A stretch of 64,000 nucleotides of DNA from an uncultured Eubacteriales bacterium (GCA_948468985.1 CAOKKG010000001.1:57043-121042), one strand, 5' to 3'; positions 51,611 to 60,381 are shown, counted from the first letter of the stretch. The notes: a model not told the origin generated them from the sequence alone. Program-made: numbers and translations.

Positions 51611-52891
51611 TCAGCATCTCTCCCTCGCCAGGCGGGCCAGCCCATAGAGCGCTTCGTCCTGCCTAGCTGGGCAAACGACCGAAAGCCCCGTTCTATGGGC
51701 GAGCGCCTGCTGCAGATAGACCCATTTCGTCAACCGTCCACCGCATAGCAAGAGCCGGCTGATCTTTGGCTCGATCTCTAAAAATTCCCGTACGGCCTTT
51801 CCATAGGCCTCTGCCAGCGCGTCCAGTCCCGCGGCCAGCAGGCTCTGCGGCGTCAGGTTATGCGCGCCGATGCTCGCAATCACTCCCGCGCCGCCGCCGG
51901 AAAAGTATTCCGGCGTGATGTGCAGTCCCGCCGCATCCAGAGGCGGCCCCGCCTGCAGTGCTTCCCAGACCGCCTGCGCTTCCACCGGACCCCCGGTAAC
52001 CAACGCTGCGCAGTCTCCCACAAACCGCACGAGTAGATCCAGCGTCCGGCCGCCCGGCTGCCGCGTCTTGGTGAGCAGCGACTGCCCGTGGAAATACGGA
52101 CGCTCCTCCATCTCCGACTGCCCCGGCCGGTTGGACGGCATGCACAGGATGCCCGCTGTCCCGAGCGTCAGGATGATGCTATTCGCCGTGTCCTCCCCCA
52201 GGCCATAGACGCTTGCCTGATGGTCGCCGATGTCGCCGTACAGCGGGATACCCCGATAGGCTCCCGCCACCTCGGTATGCGGAATCACCCGCGGCAGCAT
52301 CAGCCGCTCCGCCCCGATGCGCCGCTGTGTCTCGCGGTTCCAGTCGTGCGCTTCGCAGTCATATAGCCCGAGAGACGCCGCCATGCTCTCGTGGCAGACA
52401 TGCGCCGTCCCACCGGAAAGCCGGTACAACAAATATCCGCCCAGTGTGTGCAGCAGGCGGTCCTCCCCGAGCGGCGCCCCTTTGTGCCGCGCAAAAAAGC
52501 TGCATGCGCAAAGTCCCGCCTTAAAGCGCGTGCCCATCCGCCGGATGGCCTCCGGCCCGATCCGCAGGGCGATCTCGGAAAGTTCCGGCTCGGCCAGCCG
52601 GTCCTGCCAGCTCACATACGGAGAAGGTTCCCCTCCCGCCAGATCCGTCATCACATACCCGTGCATCTGTGAATCCAGATAGATCGCCCCGGCACCGGGA
52701 AAGCGCATCAGAGCATCGTCAATCATCTCCTGTGCCAGTGCCGCAATCGCCGTGGCATCCACCTCAAACCGTGCGTCCTCCCCGGTGGGCAGGCGGCTCG
52801 GCATCGGCCGCGACTTCTTTTCCAACATCTGCTCGCCCTCGAACACGGCGCATTTCAAATAGGTACTCCCTACATCGATTGCAAGAATCAT
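51611..52891 (-). CDS. FGGY-family carbohydrate kinase
   Basis: The 426-residue protein has the ASKHA fold: N-terminal phosphate-1 loop AIDVGSTYLKCAVF, a sugar-site YLDSQMHGYV, PLYGDIGDHQASVYG and NSIILTLGTAGIL (phosphate-2), and the adenosine-site LLLCGGRLTKWVYLQQALAHR. It is shorter than xylulose or glycerol kinase (~500 residues), like the sedoheptulose/unknown-sugar FGGY group. Substrate unknown. It is the first gene of a minus-strand unit with nudC and the AI-2E permease. Confidence 0.88.
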   Translation of the reverse strand: MILAIDVGSTYLKCAVFEGEQMLEKKSRPMPSRLPTGEDARFEVDATAIAALAQEMIDDALMRFPGAGAIYLDSQMHGYVMTDLAGGEPSPYVSWQDRLAEPELSEIALRIGPEAIRRMGTRFKAGLCACSFFARHKGAPLGEDRLLHTLGGYLLYRLSGGTAHVCHESMAASLGLYDCEAHDWNRETQRRIGAERLMLPRVIPHTEVAGAYRGIPLYGDIGDHQASVYGLGEDTANSIILTLGTAGILCMPSNRPGQSEMEERPYFHGQSLLTKTRQPGGRTLDLLVRFVGDCAALVTGGPVEAQAVWEALQAGPPLDAAGLHITPEYFSGGGAGVIASIGAHNLTPQSLLAAGLDALAEAYGKAVREFLEIEPKISRLLLCGGRLTKWVYLQQALAHRTGLSVVCPARQDEALYGLARLARERC

Positions 52892-52995
52892 CGTCTTTCT
52901 CCTTTTGCACTATTCTACCGTGTTTTTTCGCGTTTGGCAAACGCGGGATATTCCCGCCCCGTTCCGCATATGCTTGCACAAAAGGAGGCGTTTTC

Positions 52996-53928
52996 ATGCC
53001 GACGACAAGACCCTATCGCAGAACCTCTCTGCTGCTCAAAGGACACACGCCAGGGATCCTCACGCTGGAGCAGCAGAGTGCTCTTTCCTATGCGCTGCAA
53101 GGCACTCACCTCCCGCAGGGCGCGGCGCTCCTCCTGTTTTTCCGGGGGCAGCCGCCCATCCGGACGACCGCGACGCGGGGGAGCCTGCCCGCCCGCTCGA
53201 TTGACGACTTACAGGGCGCGGCGCTCTGTTCCGCGGAGCGAATCCATGCACAGGCACAGGCCGCCGGATTTGATGTGTCCGCCGCCTGCCGGCAATACTG
53301 GGACGCGCAGCCCGAAGAGGCTTCTCCCGACACGACTGCCGAAGCAGGCTCAATTTCCCCGCACACCGTCCCCAGCGAAGGGCAACCCGTGGCGCAGGAA
53401 GCCACCGAAGTAGGCATTCGTGCCCCCTCCTCTGCCGCTCCCTCGCAAGGCACCGCAAAAACAGGCATACACACCGTTCCTATGCAGGGAGAAACCGCTG
53501 TGCAAAGGGAGACCCCCACCGCTTCCCTGTGCACCGCTTCCGCCGCCCCGCTGCCGGATCCCTTTGGCGGTTATATCAAAAACGCCGTTTGGAAGCGGAT
53601 CTCCTATCCGTACTTCGCAAACGGCAGTCACTATCTGTCGGGGGAAATTTTATGTGAGGGAAGAACGGCAGTGCGCCTGCTTGCCATCCCCGGGGAGTAC
53701 GCCGTGTCCCCGCCGGCCTGGCTTGCAGGCTTTGACTGCTTTTGGCAAAGCCCGCACACCCGCCAGGGGTATTGGCTGTTCGCCTGTGACAGCGCTACAG
53801 GCCAGCCGGTCTCTATCCGATCGCTTTGTGCATATCCAGCACCAGGCGGATCTCCACCCGCCGCGTCAGTACCTCCCGGTAAGCATAACAGTAGCGCCGC
53901 TTCTGCGCCTCCTCCTGTACCAAGATGA
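52996..53928 (+). CDS. Uncharacterised protein with Thr/Ala/Gln-rich linker and conserved C-terminal domain
   Basis: The 310-residue protein starts six bases after AAAGGAGG. Residues 1-95 form a mixed alpha/beta segment, 100-195 a low-complexity Pro/Ala/Thr/Gln/Glu linker, and 196-285 a compact domain beginning DPFGGYIKNAVWKRISYPY and containing SGEILCEG, IPGEYAVSPP and GYWLFACDS. This latter pattern recurs in uncharacterised clostridial proteins as far as I recall. No signal peptide or membrane segment. The last ~39 codons overlap the convergent veg gene by 116 bp. No function can be assigned. Confidence 0.6.
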   Translation: MPTTRPYRRTSLLLKGHTPGILTLEQQSALSYALQGTHLPQGAALLLFFRGQPPIRTTATRGSLPARSIDDLQGAALCSAERIHAQAQAAGFDVSAACRQYWDAQPEEASPDTTAEAGSISPHTVPSEGQPVAQEATEVGIRAPSSAAPSQGTAKTGIHTVPMQGETAVQRETPTASLCTASAAPLPDPFGGYIKNAVWKRISYPYFANGSHYLSGEILCEGRTAVRLLAIPGEYAVSPPAWLAGFDCFWQSPHTRQGYWLFACDSATGQPVSIRSLCAYPAPGGSPPAASVPPGKHNSSAASAPPPVPR

Positions 53929-54067
53929 CAAATACTTCGGGGTATACGCCTTCCAGCACACCATAGGCGTCCAACACCTTGTTGCGCTCTCCCACGGCGT
54001 GCAGATGCACGATACCGCCTTGATACGCCCGCAGGCGATCCTGAATCTGTTGTAATTGACTGGGCAT
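53813..54067 (-). CDS. veg: Veg protein
   Basis: The 84-residue protein matches the Veg family: an N-terminal helix IQDRLRAYQGGIVHLHA, then SH3-like strands ERNKVLDAYGVLEGVYPEVFVILV and YCYAYREVLTRRVEIRL. Veg is a small, highly expressed Firmicute protein linked in Bacillus subtilis to biofilm regulation and spore outgrowth; its biochemistry is unknown. AAGGAG lies five bases before the ATG. It is followed by a convergent overlap with the uncharacterised gene on the other strand. Confidence 0.85.
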   Translation of the reverse strand: MPSQLQQIQDRLRAYQGGIVHLHAVGERNKVLDAYGVLEGVYPEVFVILVQEEAQKRRYCYAYREVLTRRVEIRLVLDMHKAIG

Positions 54068-54166
54068 ACTTCTTCTCCTTTTTCCCTAGCCTGCCCCGTT
54101 TTCCCCCGGCCTATCCGCGCTCGACGCGTATTCTGCATAAAATTACAAAAATCCCGTATCTCCGAT

Positions 54167-54311
54167 TGTGCATAACTTTGGGACAAATAAAAAAGTTATG
54201 CACATTATCCACAAACCTGTCGAACAATCGGATAGAAAAGGGATTTTTCCTGTGGATAAATCCACAATTCTATCCACATTATCCACATTTTCATGGTTTG
54301 CATGTGCATAA
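54167..54311. promoter_or_regulatory. Cluster of seven DnaA boxes with a 0A box
   Basis: TTATNCACA boxes occur at 54167-54175 (-), 54196-54204 (+), 54205-54213 (+), 54251-54259 (-), 54279-54287 (+) and 54303-54311 (-), with CTATCCACA at 54270-54278. Three are the strict TTATCCACA. A Spo0A box TGTCGAA lies at 54218-54224. The cluster lies between spo0A and veg and is flanked by AT-rich DNA. Confidence 0.8.
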
Positions 54312-54356
54312 CTTTTGCCAATGATGAATATTCTGTTATAAACTTGCGTATCAGCC

Positions 54357-55127
54357 TCAGGCAGACTCCTCGAGCATCAACCGATCGGCAATAAGCGCTA
54401 TGAATTCTCCGTTAGTCGGCTTATCATTTTTGGTGTAGATGTTATACCCGAAGATTGTGTTCAGATTCTCAATCCTGCCGCGGTTCCAGGCCACCTCGAT
54501 CGCGTGGCGAATCGCCCGCTCCACCTTGCTCGGCGAGGTCTCAAAATTCCGCGCGATCGAAGGGTACAGCTGCTTAGTAATGCTGTTAATAATCTCTGGT
54601 TTTTTGATGACCAGCTTGATCGCTTCCTTCAAAAACTGGTATCCCTTGATATGTGCCGGAATGCCGATGGACAGGAATATGCTCGTGATGCGCTCGTCGA
54701 GCGACTTGCTCCGCACCAGCGCCGGCTGCTTTTGGATGTCCAGCTTGCGCAGGTCAAAGAAGTCCAACAGCCGCTGATACAGCGTATCCATGCTGAACGG
54801 TTTGTTCATATAATAGGTCGCGCCCAGCGCGATCGCACGCGCATAGAGACTTTCGCTACTGACTGCCGAGAGCATGATAATCTTGGGCATTGGGCCGTAT
54901 TCCCCGCCGGAGAGCTTCTCCAGCAAAAAGAAGCCGTCTGTCTGTGGCATGATCAGGTCGGCTACAATCGCGTTGGGATGTAGCAATTTGACCATCTCCA
55001 ATGCCTCTCTTGCATTTTCCGCCGTTCCTACGACCTCGATTTCCTGCTGTGCATTCATAAAAGCACTGATTTCCGCCGCCAAGGGCGCGTTGTCGTCTAC
55101 AATCAATAATCTGATCTGTTTTGCCAT
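54357..55127 (-). CDS. spo0A: Sporulation master regulator Spo0A
   Basis: The 256-residue response regulator has an N-terminal receiver domain (LLIVDDNAPLA with the acidic pair, phospho-Asp in NAIVADLIMPQ ~56, Lys in KPF ~108) and the Spo0A effector domain. The latter shows GIPAHIKGYQFLKEAI, the recognition helix SKVERAIRHAIEVAWNRG and ENLNTIFGYN. Phosphorylated Spo0A commits cells to sporulation. The usual neighbour spoIVB is absent here; veg and an ABC operon flank it instead. A DnaA-box cluster with a 0A box lies directly downstream. Confidence 0.97.
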   Translation of the reverse strand: MAKQIRLLIVDDNAPLAAEISAFMNAQQEIEVVGTAENAREALEMVKLLHPNAIVADLIMPQTDGFFLLEKLSGGEYGPMPKIIMLSAVSSESLYARAIALGATYYMNKPFSMDTLYQRLLDFFDLRKLDIQKQPALVRSKSLDERITSIFLSIGIPAHIKGYQFLKEAIKLVIKKPEIINSITKQLYPSIARNFETSPSKVERAIRHAIEVAWNRGRIENLNTIFGYNIYTKNDKPTNGEFIALIADRLMLEESA

Positions 55128-55264
55128 TGGTTTTTCTCCAAATTTCTTTTTTATTTTGCTGCAGCGTCATTCTCTTATTTTTCCATCTCACTCTATTCGC
55201 ATTATATCACATGCTTTTTCAAAAAAATATAGCAGCAAACCGGCAGAAAGATTTTTTTTTGCAA

Positions 55265-55302
55265 GAAAAATGCCCCTCCTGTGCAAAGAAGGGGCATTTT
55301 TG
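55265..55302 (-). terminator. Rho-independent terminator of the ABC operon
   Basis: Minus strand: AAAAATGCCCCTT ... AGGGGCATTTTT hairpin with T run, directly after the GldG-like gene. Confidence 0.85.
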
Positions 55303-55303
55303 A

Positions 55304-56755
55304 TCATTTCCTCCACTTTCTTGTCCTGAGCCGCCATCCGGCGAACACCACACCCATCGGGAGCAGCAGAAACGCAAGACTCCACAGCAAAACCTGCATC
55401 GTGCGCCCGCCCAGCAGGCGGTGCGGCACCGACAGCGCCTTGCCCTCGATCGATACCGCCGGCGTCAGGGGCGAGAGTTCTTCCAAAAGGCCCTCAAAAA
55501 ACGCCCAGTTGCCGGAGATGCCGATCGTTTCGTCGCCTACCATTAGTGAGTCCGTGAGCACCGCCAGGCGGGAATCCCCCTGTACGGCCAGCGCGCCGAC
55601 CACAAAGCGCCCCTTGGTGTCCGTGCCCTGCTGGAAGTTGAAGTCCTCTACCTTTTGCGCCAACCCTTTGGCAAAGCAGACTCCCTCGGTCACCAATAGG
55701 GGGCTTACCTGTGTGTCCGCTCCCGCATCCGCCACATCCTCCACATCCAGGATGTCGAGGCTGGCGGCCTCGTTGATAATCACTTCGCTCTCCTGCATGC
55801 CCGCCAGCATTGGCCGGACGCGCAGCGAGGTCCGCCGCAGGTTGATCGTGCGCACATCGCCCGAGAAGAGCAGATCGTCGTTGACTTGCATCCGATACTG
55901 CCAGAGCAACTCGGAAAAGAGGGGTAGGCTCGTCGAATAGACCTGCAGCACCCCCTGCGTCGTGTTGAAGCTGGCACGGTCAAACAGGAGGAGTACCCGC
56001 CCACCCGCCTGCATAAACTGTGCAATGGCTTCGTATTCGCTGTGCTCCAGATCCGCCTTGGGCGACACCGCAACGAGGATGTCCGTCTTGGGGTCGAGCG
56101 CCTTGGTCGAGGAGGCCAGGCTCCATTCCGCCACCTGATAGTTGCCCATGTCGAGCAACTGCAGGAAGGATTGTAAATCCCTTTCCGCCGTCTCTCCATG
56201 CCCGACCAGCAGCCGTACATTGCAAAACGCCCCCTGCACAATCCCCTGAATGGCGGCGGTGAGCTTTGCCTCCGCCTTAAAAGCGACCGCCTGCCCCGCC
56301 TCGTCCCAGAGGTACATATCCTCCTGCGAAAAATACTGCACGAGCGTCTGCGCTTGGTTGGTGATCCAGATCCCCTCCTTTTCTGTCGACAGCAGGGAGA
56401 TATCCGGCAGTAGCTGCCGCATGCCCACCGGGATCGACATCACATGCACATAGGGAGAAGCCGCGCCGTATTCGCGCAGCATTTGCTCAATACGCGCGTC
56501 CTCATTTCCTGGGGAATATACCATATACAGGTAGATGTCTTCGCTCAGATTTTGCAGAATCTGCTCGGATGGTGTCGAAAGCGTATAGACGCCGTTACAT
56601 GTCAGGTCGACCTTCCAGGCGTGCTTCTTTTCCAGCGCAGGCAGAATCAGGTTTGCGGCAATCAGCACCACCGCCAGAGCACCCCAAAAAAAGCGCCCGC
56701 CAAGATCCGCGCTCCACGCGCGCGGGCTCCGCTTTGCCCCATTTTTTTTGCTCAT
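55304..56755 (-). CDS. GldG-family extracytoplasmic component of an ABC transporter
   Basis: The 483-residue protein has an N-terminal membrane segment (FFWGALAVVLIAANLILPALE), then a large outside domain with DLTCNGVYTLSTPSEQILQNL (the D-L-T-x-x-x-x-Y-S/T-L-S start of the family), VRLLVGHGETAERD, ILVAVSPKADLEHSEYEAI and LLFDRASFN. It ends with a second helix (LLWSLAFLLLPMGVVFAGW) and a basic tail. This matches the GldG/IFT52-like domain of ABC-2 systems. It overlaps the permease stop by ATGA. Role: probably export or surface assembly; gliding is not implied. Confidence 0.88.
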   Translation of the reverse strand: MSKKNGAKRSPRAWSADLGGRFFWGALAVVLIAANLILPALEKKHAWKVDLTCNGVYTLSTPSEQILQNLSEDIYLYMVYSPGNEDARIEQMLREYGAASPYVHVMSIPVGMRQLLPDISLLSTEKEGIWITNQAQTLVQYFSQEDMYLWDEAGQAVAFKAEAKLTAAIQGIVQGAFCNVRLLVGHGETAERDLQSFLQLLDMGNYQVAEWSLASSTKALDPKTDILVAVSPKADLEHSEYEAIAQFMQAGGRVLLLFDRASFNTTQGVLQVYSTSLPLFSELLWQYRMQVNDDLLFSGDVRTINLRRTSLRVRPMLAGMQESEVIINEAASLDILDVEDVADAGADTQVSPLLVTEGVCFAKGLAQKVEDFNFQQGTDTKGRFVVGALAVQGDSRLAVLTDSLMVGDETIGISGNWAFFEGLLEELSPLTPAVSIEGKALSVPHRLLGGRTMQVLLWSLAFLLLPMGVVFAGWRLRTRKWRK

Positions 56756-57462
56756 ATCCGCCGCTGCCTCCACATCCGCAAAGATTGTGCCGTCAATATC
56801 TGAAACAGCGCCGCCGCCGAGAGGAAATAGACCGCCGCCGAATAGCTGAACAGTCCGCCGCCAAACTCCGCAAAATGCCCGAACAGCGAGATGCAGGAAA
56901 GCAGCTTTTGCAGCAACACATTGTTCAAATGCGGCAGCAGCACATCGATAATCCACCAGGCGAACAACCCGGCCACGCTCACCAGCAGCGCGCGGAACGC
57001 ATGCCGCGACATGGACGAGACCCAGACGCCGAACGCGCACACCGCCGCCCCCAGGAGCAACACCCCCAGGTATAACAGCAGCACCTCCGTCCAATAGATC
57101 CCCGACAGCGTCATCAGAATCATCGGCAGCAGCAGCGTCAGCGTCGCAAACAGCGAAAATGTCAAAAAAGCCGCGAAGCATTTGGCAAAGATCACGCTCT
57201 GCATGCGCACGCCCGAGGAAAACAACAGCCTGTCCGTCCCCTGGTTCTTTTCTTGGGAAAAGCTGTTCATCGTGAGCAAAGGAATAAACAGCAGTAGGAT
57301 ATAGACGATCTCCGTGTAGACCGCCCGGACGCTCCCGATCTCCTGCGAGAACAGGACATCGCCCAGATACAGTCCGGCATAGAGCATCAATGCCGCCGCC
57401 ATGCCATAGAGAAACATATTGTGAAAATAGCTATGCAATTCCCGCTTGATGATTGCCTGCAC
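56752..57462 (-). CDS. ABC-2 type permease (GldF-like)
   Basis: The 236-residue protein has six hydrophobic helices and the GldF/ABC-2 features FFQEK-like SFSQEKNQGTDRLLFSSGVRMQSVIFAKCFAAF (cytoplasmic coupling region) and a last helix pair. It lies between the ATPase gene (3-bp gap) and the GldG gene (4-bp overlap), so the three form a complete ABC-2 system. Substrate unknown. Confidence 0.88.
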   Translation of the reverse strand: MQAIIKRELHSYFHNMFLYGMAAALMLYAGLYLGDVLFSQEIGSVRAVYTEIVYILLLFIPLLTMNSFSQEKNQGTDRLLFSSGVRMQSVIFAKCFAAFLTFSLFATLTLLLPMILMTLSGIYWTEVLLLYLGVLLLGAAVCAFGVWVSSMSRHAFRALLVSVAGLFAWWIIDVLLPHLNNVLLQKLLSCISLFGHFAEFGGGLFSYSAAVYFLSAAALFQILTAQSLRMWRQRRI

Positions 57463-57465
57463 CGC

Positions 57466-58416
57466 TCACACACCCTCTCCCTGGTTCTGTCCGGTCAATT
57501 GGAGGAAGATGTCCTCTGGCGAAATGTGCAGATAGCGCATTTCCAGCACGGGGACCTGTGCCGCCGCCGCCGCAAACCACACCTGTGCGCGGATGTCCTC
57601 CTGCCCGTCGGAATCGATCAGGATGTCCCACACGCCCTTTTCCGGCGCCGAGCGGAAATCGATGTCCAAGATCCCTGGGATAAACTGGAATGCCGCCTTG
57701 GCCTTGGCCGGTGCGCAGGCAACCCGGAGGCGCACCCGCGCCTTGGCGTCCGTGCGCGCAAACAGGTTGCTGCCAGACTCGTTGGCAATCCGCCCTTTGT
57801 TGAGCACAATCGTCCGCTTGCAAAGCTCTGAAAAACCAAAAATCGACCGGGAAGCCACGACAAGCGTCGTCCGCTGCGCCACCGCCCGCAAGAGCGCCTG
57901 CTGTCCTACAATCTCGTCCATACGCAGGCCGGCAAAGGGTTCGTCGATGAACAGCACCTCCGCCTCCGGCGCCAGCGCCGCCGCAAGAGCCGCCCGGGCA
58001 CAGTCCTGTGCGCCCAGCGTCTGCAGCGAATATTCCGCGAGCGGCAAAATGCCCACGAATTGCAGCGACTCCTCCACACGGTGGCGCGCCTTCTTCCCGC
58101 TCCCGAGCCCGTGCAGCCCCGCCAGAAAGCAGCCGTATTCCCGCACCGTCATGTCCGGGTACGGCGTACAGTTCTGCGGGATATAGGCGATCTTGGCGCG
58201 ATAAGCCATCGGCTGCCGGCGCAGGTCCGCACCGTCGCATTCAGCGTTGCCCGTATAGTTCAAAAGGTATCCCGAAAGAATGTCCAGAAGCGTCGTCTTC
58301 CCCGCGCCCTCCAGGCCGAAGATCCCCGTCGTCTCTCCAGGCGAAATATGAAAAGAAATGCCGCCGAGCGCGGCAACATCCCCATACTGCTTTGCCAGGT
58401 CTTTCACCGTCAGCAT
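57466..58416 (-). CDS. ABC transporter ATP-binding protein with degenerate signature motif
   Basis: The 316-residue protein has Walker A GLEGAGKTTLLDIL (~35-48), Q-loop IPQNCTPYPDMTVREYG, Walker B EVLFIDEPFAGL and a switch region ASRS in place of the usual H-loop His. The ABC signature, normally L-S-G-G-Q, reads TLGAQDCARAALA. A C-terminal ~90-residue domain (RVACAPAKAKAAFQF ...) matches the DUF4162-like tail of GldA/export ATPases. ATP binding is likely, but the altered signature and missing H-loop His suggest weak or partner-dependent hydrolysis. Confidence 0.85.
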   Translation of the reverse strand: MLTVKDLAKQYGDVAALGGISFHISPGETTGIFGLEGAGKTTLLDILSGYLLNYTGNAECDGADLRRQPMAYRAKIAYIPQNCTPYPDMTVREYGCFLAGLHGLGSGKKARHRVEESLQFVGILPLAEYSLQTLGAQDCARAALAAALAPEAEVLFIDEPFAGLRMDEIVGQQALLRAVAQRTTLVVASRSIFGFSELCKRTIVLNKGRIANESGSNLFARTDAKARVRLRVACAPAKAKAAFQFIPGILDIDFRSAPEKGVWDILIDSDGQEDIRAQVWFAAAAAQVPVLEMRYLHISPEDIFLQLTGQNQGEGV

Positions 58417-58588
58417 CCTGCGTCTCCTCCCTTCGCCACGAAATCTATTCTAAGTATAGCAAAGGGCATATTTTCCCGGTGTAAATAAATTATGAATAAA
58501 CATTTTTTGCCTAGCGGGCATTTTTTGCAGGTTTTTTCGATAGATATAACTAGACCAAAGCGTAATTACGCGACATGCGGAGGAACCT

Positions 58589-60103
58589 ATGGATTTGAAC
58601 AGCAAAACAATCACGGCGGAGCACAGCCAATGGACGCGGGACCTCCAGGTCCTTGTCGAGGGCAGCCTGTCTCTCCCAGAGGGGATGACGCCGATACAGA
58701 GCCTCCTGGAAGTATCCGGGACAAATGAGATCACAGAAACCACCCTGGAAAACGGAAAGCTCTCGCTGTCCGGCGTCGCCTATTTCAAGATCCTCTATCT
58801 GGATGCTGAGGGTGGCTTTTCCGGCTTTGACGCGGAAAGCGAATTTTCCCGCACGATAGAGCTGCCAGATGCGCCGGACGAGGCGCAGGTCCTGGCCTGG
58901 GGGACATTCTCGGACATTTCTGCGGAACAGTCCGACCCGTCCCACATCGCCATCCACAGCGTGATCGATGTAGATATCTACCATGGCGCGAACGCACAGT
59001 ATTCCCTACTGGATATACCGGCTGATGACCCCGGCCTGCACGCCAAACAGCAGGCATGCCGCCTAGCGACGCTCTCCTGCGTTCGCGCTGCAAAGACCTA
59101 TGTGCAAGCGCAGGTGCGTGTCCCGCAGAGCATGCCGGCCGTCAAGCGCATCCTGTCCGAGCGCGGCTATGCCATGCTGCGCAAGGTCACGGTCGAGGAA
59201 GGGCGCGCCGCCGCGGAGGGCGAGCTCCGCATCTTCCTCATCTACGAAAGCATGGACAAAAACGCGCCCCTGCAGACCTTTGAGGAGACGCTACCCTTTG
59301 GCGATGTCCTGCACGACGACGCGCTCCGAGCGGATTCGCAGGTCTTCTGCCTGGCAAATCTAGAAACGCTGGCCAGCGAAATCGACGCGCAGGATGGCGA
59401 CCTCATCAACATCTCCGCTGCAATCGGATTGCACTGGATCGGCCGCGCTTTTTCCGAGACTTCGGTCGTGACCGACCTGTTTGACGAGCGCCACGAAACG
59501 CAGCTTTCGCACACGGCGCTATGCGGCTGCCTGCTCTCGGAAGGCACCTGCCTCAAAAAGATCTTGCGGCTCAGCGCCGAGATCCCCGCCGGATCGCCGG
59601 AGGTCTCCCGCATCCTGTTCTCGAGCGCCTACCCTAGCATCCTTTCAGCGCATGCCGAAGGCGGCGTACTGCACCTGGAGGGCGCAATCCATCTGCTGCT
59701 ATGCTACACCACGGCGCAGGCTGGCATTCACAGCACGGCGCTGCTCTTGCCATTCGAAACAGAGCTTTCCTATCCGCAGGCTCTGGACGGCGCGGCGCTG
59801 TTCTTCCAGAGCTTTTGCGAATACACGCTGGCCGAGGGCTCCGGGCGGGAGATCGAGCTCAAATGCTGCCTCGACCTGTGCGCATGGGAATGTGCCTCGC
59901 AAGAGGTCTCTGCCGTATCCGCCGCCTCATTAAGCCCGCTTGCTGAGCCGAAGCCTTGCGGGATCCTCGTCTACTATCCCGATGGGACAGAGAGCCGCTG
60001 GGACATCGCTAAAAAGTTCAAGGTCGACCCGGCGGAAATCGCCCATGCGGAAGGCGATGGCCCGCTCCCCAGGGGAAAAAAGCTACTCCTCTTAAGCCGC
60101 TAA
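58589..60103 (+). CDS. sipL: SipL-like spore coat assembly protein (SPOCS/DUF3794 + LysM)
   Basis: The 504-residue protein contains three DUF3794/SPOCS regions (~30-150, ~170-300, ~310-430: e.g. TPIQSLLEVSGTNEITET, NISAAIGLHWIGRAF, EGAIHLLLCYTT) and a C-terminal LysM (~455-503: ILVYYPDGTESRWDIAKKFKVD). This is the domain order and size of Clostridioides difficile SipL, which binds SpoIVA on the forespore and is needed for coat localisation. With spo0A and spoIIR it supports a clostridial sporulation programme. An AGGAGG-like CGGAGGAA precedes the ATG. Confidence 0.85.
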   Translation: MDLNSKTITAEHSQWTRDLQVLVEGSLSLPEGMTPIQSLLEVSGTNEITETTLENGKLSLSGVAYFKILYLDAEGGFSGFDAESEFSRTIELPDAPDEAQVLAWGTFSDISAEQSDPSHIAIHSVIDVDIYHGANAQYSLLDIPADDPGLHAKQQACRLATLSCVRAAKTYVQAQVRVPQSMPAVKRILSERGYAMLRKVTVEEGRAAAEGELRIFLIYESMDKNAPLQTFEETLPFGDVLHDDALRADSQVFCLANLETLASEIDAQDGDLINISAAIGLHWIGRAFSETSVVTDLFDERHETQLSHTALCGCLLSEGTCLKKILRLSAEIPAGSPEVSRILFSSAYPSILSAHAEGGVLHLEGAIHLLLCYTTAQAGIHSTALLLPFETELSYPQALDGAALFFQSFCEYTLAEGSGREIELKCCLDLCAWECASQEVSAVSAASLSPLAEPKPCGILVYYPDGTESRWDIAKKFKVDPAEIAHAEGDGPLPRGKKLLLLSR

Positions 60104-60142
60104 GGCCTCGCCCTGTTTTTTCGTCGTGCCCGGAAAAAACGC

Positions 60143-60171
60143 TTGACACCTCTTCGCATACTCTTTATAAT
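60143..60171 (+). promoter_or_regulatory. Consensus promoter of tRNA-Ser
   Basis: TTGACA (60143-60148), 17-bp spacer, TATAAT (60166-60171): perfect sigma-A consensus, 20 bp before the mature tRNA. Confidence 0.9.
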
Positions 60172-60190
60172 AATAAGGCAGTGGCTTGTT

Positions 60191-60282
60191 GGAGTGGTAT
60201 CGAAGAGGTCATAACGAGCACGACTGGAAATCGTGTTGCCGTGATGAGCGGCGCGCGGGTTCGAATCCCGCCCACTCCGCCA
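60191..60282 (+). tRNA. tRNA-Ser, anticodon GGA
   Basis: Acceptor stem GGAGTGG / CCACTCC with encoded CCA end, anticodon arm CACGA-CTGGAAA-TCGTG giving GGA (reads UCC and UCU), a long class II variable arm (TGCCGTGATGAGCGGCG) as expected for serine, and T-loop GGGTTCGAATCCC. 92 nt including CCA. Confidence 0.96.
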
Positions 60283-60320
60283 AAATGCCGCAGGCTTACG
60301 AAGGCCTGCGGCATTTTTTA
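60283..60320 (+). terminator. Rho-independent terminator after tRNA-Ser
   Basis: AAATGCCGCAGGC-TTACGAAG-GCCTGCGGCATTTTTT. Confidence 0.9.
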
Positions 60321-60345
60321 TCGCCTTGGATGTGCGCGCCCAGCA

Positions 60346-60374
60346 TTGTAGTCCCTTCTATCCCATGGTATAAT
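60346..60374 (+). promoter_or_regulatory. Promoter implying a leaderless transcript
   Basis: TTGTAG (60346-60351), 17-bp spacer, TATAAT (60369-60374). The expected transcription start (6-8 bp after the -10) coincides with the ATG at 60382, and no Shine-Dalgarno sequence precedes it. Confidence 0.6.
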
Positions 60375-60381
60375 GGAAATT

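Noticed and set aside
54167..54311. Calling the DnaA-box cluster the chromosomal origin
   Set aside because: No dnaA, dnaN or other origin-proximal genes adjoin it and flanking genes run in the same direction on both sides; reported as a finding only.
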